NCBI RefSeq assembly: GCF_021532275.1
Contig: NZ_JACBOT010000010.1
Coordinates: 62,001 to 126,000 of the forward strand
Direction of reading: 5' to 3'
DNA length: 64,000 nucleotides
Source: Brevibacterium sp. UCMA 11754
GTDB taxonomy: Bacteria > Actinomycetota > Actinomycetes > Actinomycetales > Brevibacteriaceae
A model generated the notes under the pieces. It was not told the DNA's origin, searched no databases, and saw only the letters and a program-made list of their open reading frames with translations. The translations under genes and the position numbers were made by a program. Of the stretch, positions 63,593 through 64,000 are shown piece after piece. Numbering within the stretch: position 1 is the stretch's first letter; the number at the start of each line of letters is the position of its first letter.

Positions 63593-64000
63593 ATGTTGGC
63601 AGACCTCTTCCTTGAGATCGGGATCGTCCTCTCCTACGCCGTGAGCGGCCTCGCACTGATGCTCATCGGCTACTTCGTCGTCGACCTCCTCACCCCCGGA
63701 AAGCTGCACGTCATCCTCTGGCAGCAGAAATCGAAGAATGCCGTGATCCTCGTCGCCTCCGACCTCCTCGGTGTGGCGATCATCGTCATCGCCGCGATCC
63801 GGGCCAGCTCGGATGACTTCGCCTTCGGCATCATCTCCACCCTGGCCTTCGGCATCGTCGGCATCATCCTCATGGCCCTGAGCTTCCTGCTCATCGACGC
63901 CTTCACCCCCGGCAAGCTCGGCGACATGATCAAACCCGATGCGTTTCACCCTGAAGTCTGGGTCAATGCCTCCGCTCACGTGGGCATCGCGGGCATCATG
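63593..64000 (+). CDS. DUF350 membrane protein, partial
   Basis: This is the N-terminal 136 residues of a DUF350 protein, starting MLADLFLEIGIVLSYAVSGL. It has TM helices and the repeated motif VDLLTPGKLHVIL / IDAFTPGKLGDMI. The gene runs off the right edge. DUF350 proteins occur with DUF4178, DUF2617 and polyamine-synthase-like genes. Confidence 0.88.
   Translation, partial: MLADLFLEIGIVLSYAVSGLALMLIGYFVVDLLTPGKLHVILWQQKSKNAVILVASDLLGVAIIVIAAIRASSDDFAFGIISTLAFGIVGIILMALSFLLIDAFTPGKLGDMIKPDAFHPEVWVNASAHVGIAGIM

Overview
The window is a high-GC actinobacterial chromosome segment. I think it comes from a Micrococcales-type genome, most likely Brevibacterium or a close relative. The supporting evidence is gene content and order: a GlxR-like Crp, an actinobacterial Tad pilus cluster beside a MrfA-type helicase, topA with a Lys/Ala/Pro tail, a thymidylate kinase fused to a membrane domain, and the neighbourhoods acs ... 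nth-glxR-MBL-RidA-PBP and ask-asd / recR-dnaX. The genus is an inference; no 16S or single-copy marker was tested.

Layout. 1-4.2 kb: partial MDR oxidoreductase and a fadA-fadB beta-oxidation operon (minus). 4.3-6.7 kb: a Lys-rich secreted protein, a YhgE-like membrane protein and a small acidic protein. 6.7-9.7 kb: a decayed prophage with frameshifted, nonsense-broken and truncated phage genes, an integrase stump, and a membrane-anchored HIRAN-domain gene. It ends beside tRNA-Thr(CGT). 10.0-12.2 kb: a GNAT acetyltransferase gene split by an IS3-family element with a 3-bp target duplication. 12.3-25.9 kb: M20 peptidase, holB, tmk fusion, a lipoate-ligase-like gene, GNAT, topA, a methyltransferase and a DUF1998 helicase. 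25.9-31.4 kb: Tad pilus genes (TadE-like, DUF4244 pilin, TadC, TadB, TadA, CpaE/Ssd) with a RimJ-like GNAT inside. 31.6-34.4 kb: a very long DUF5336-like membrane protein. 34.6-37.3 kb: acs and a small holin-like membrane protein. 37.3-40.3 kb: a tetR / drrAB-type efflux cassette bracketed by near-identical palindromes. 40.4-49.0 kb: Nudix, nth, glxR, MBL-fold hydrolase, a Nudix-fold protein without its catalytic box, RidA, DUF4177, class A PBP and a metallophosphoesterase. 49.2-52.0 kb: znuA-znuC-znuB. 52.2-59.9 kb: asd, lysC, an Xre regulator with DUF2975, recR and dnaX. 60.0-64.0 kb: a run of envelope-type genes (DUF1707/LiaF-like, small TM protein, double GNAT, DUF4178, DUF2617, Gly-rich TM protein, DUF350) continuing past the window.

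How the parts connect. The Crp/GlxR gene has a candidate site before itself, and similar TGTGA-N6-NCACA-like sites lie before acs and before fadA. This suggests local control of acetate and fatty-acid use by cAMP. DNA replication and repair genes (holB, tmk, topA, dnaX, recR, nth, helicase) are spread between envelope genes, as in other actinobacteria. The accessory parts are the prophage remnant, the IS and the efflux cassette. The least explained items are the membrane-tethered HIRAN gene in the prophage remnant, the dead-looking Nudix protein, the threonine-motif tail of the tmk fusion, and the DUF4178/DUF2617/DUF350 block at the right edge. All calls rest on reading the sequence and family knowledge; no database search was run.
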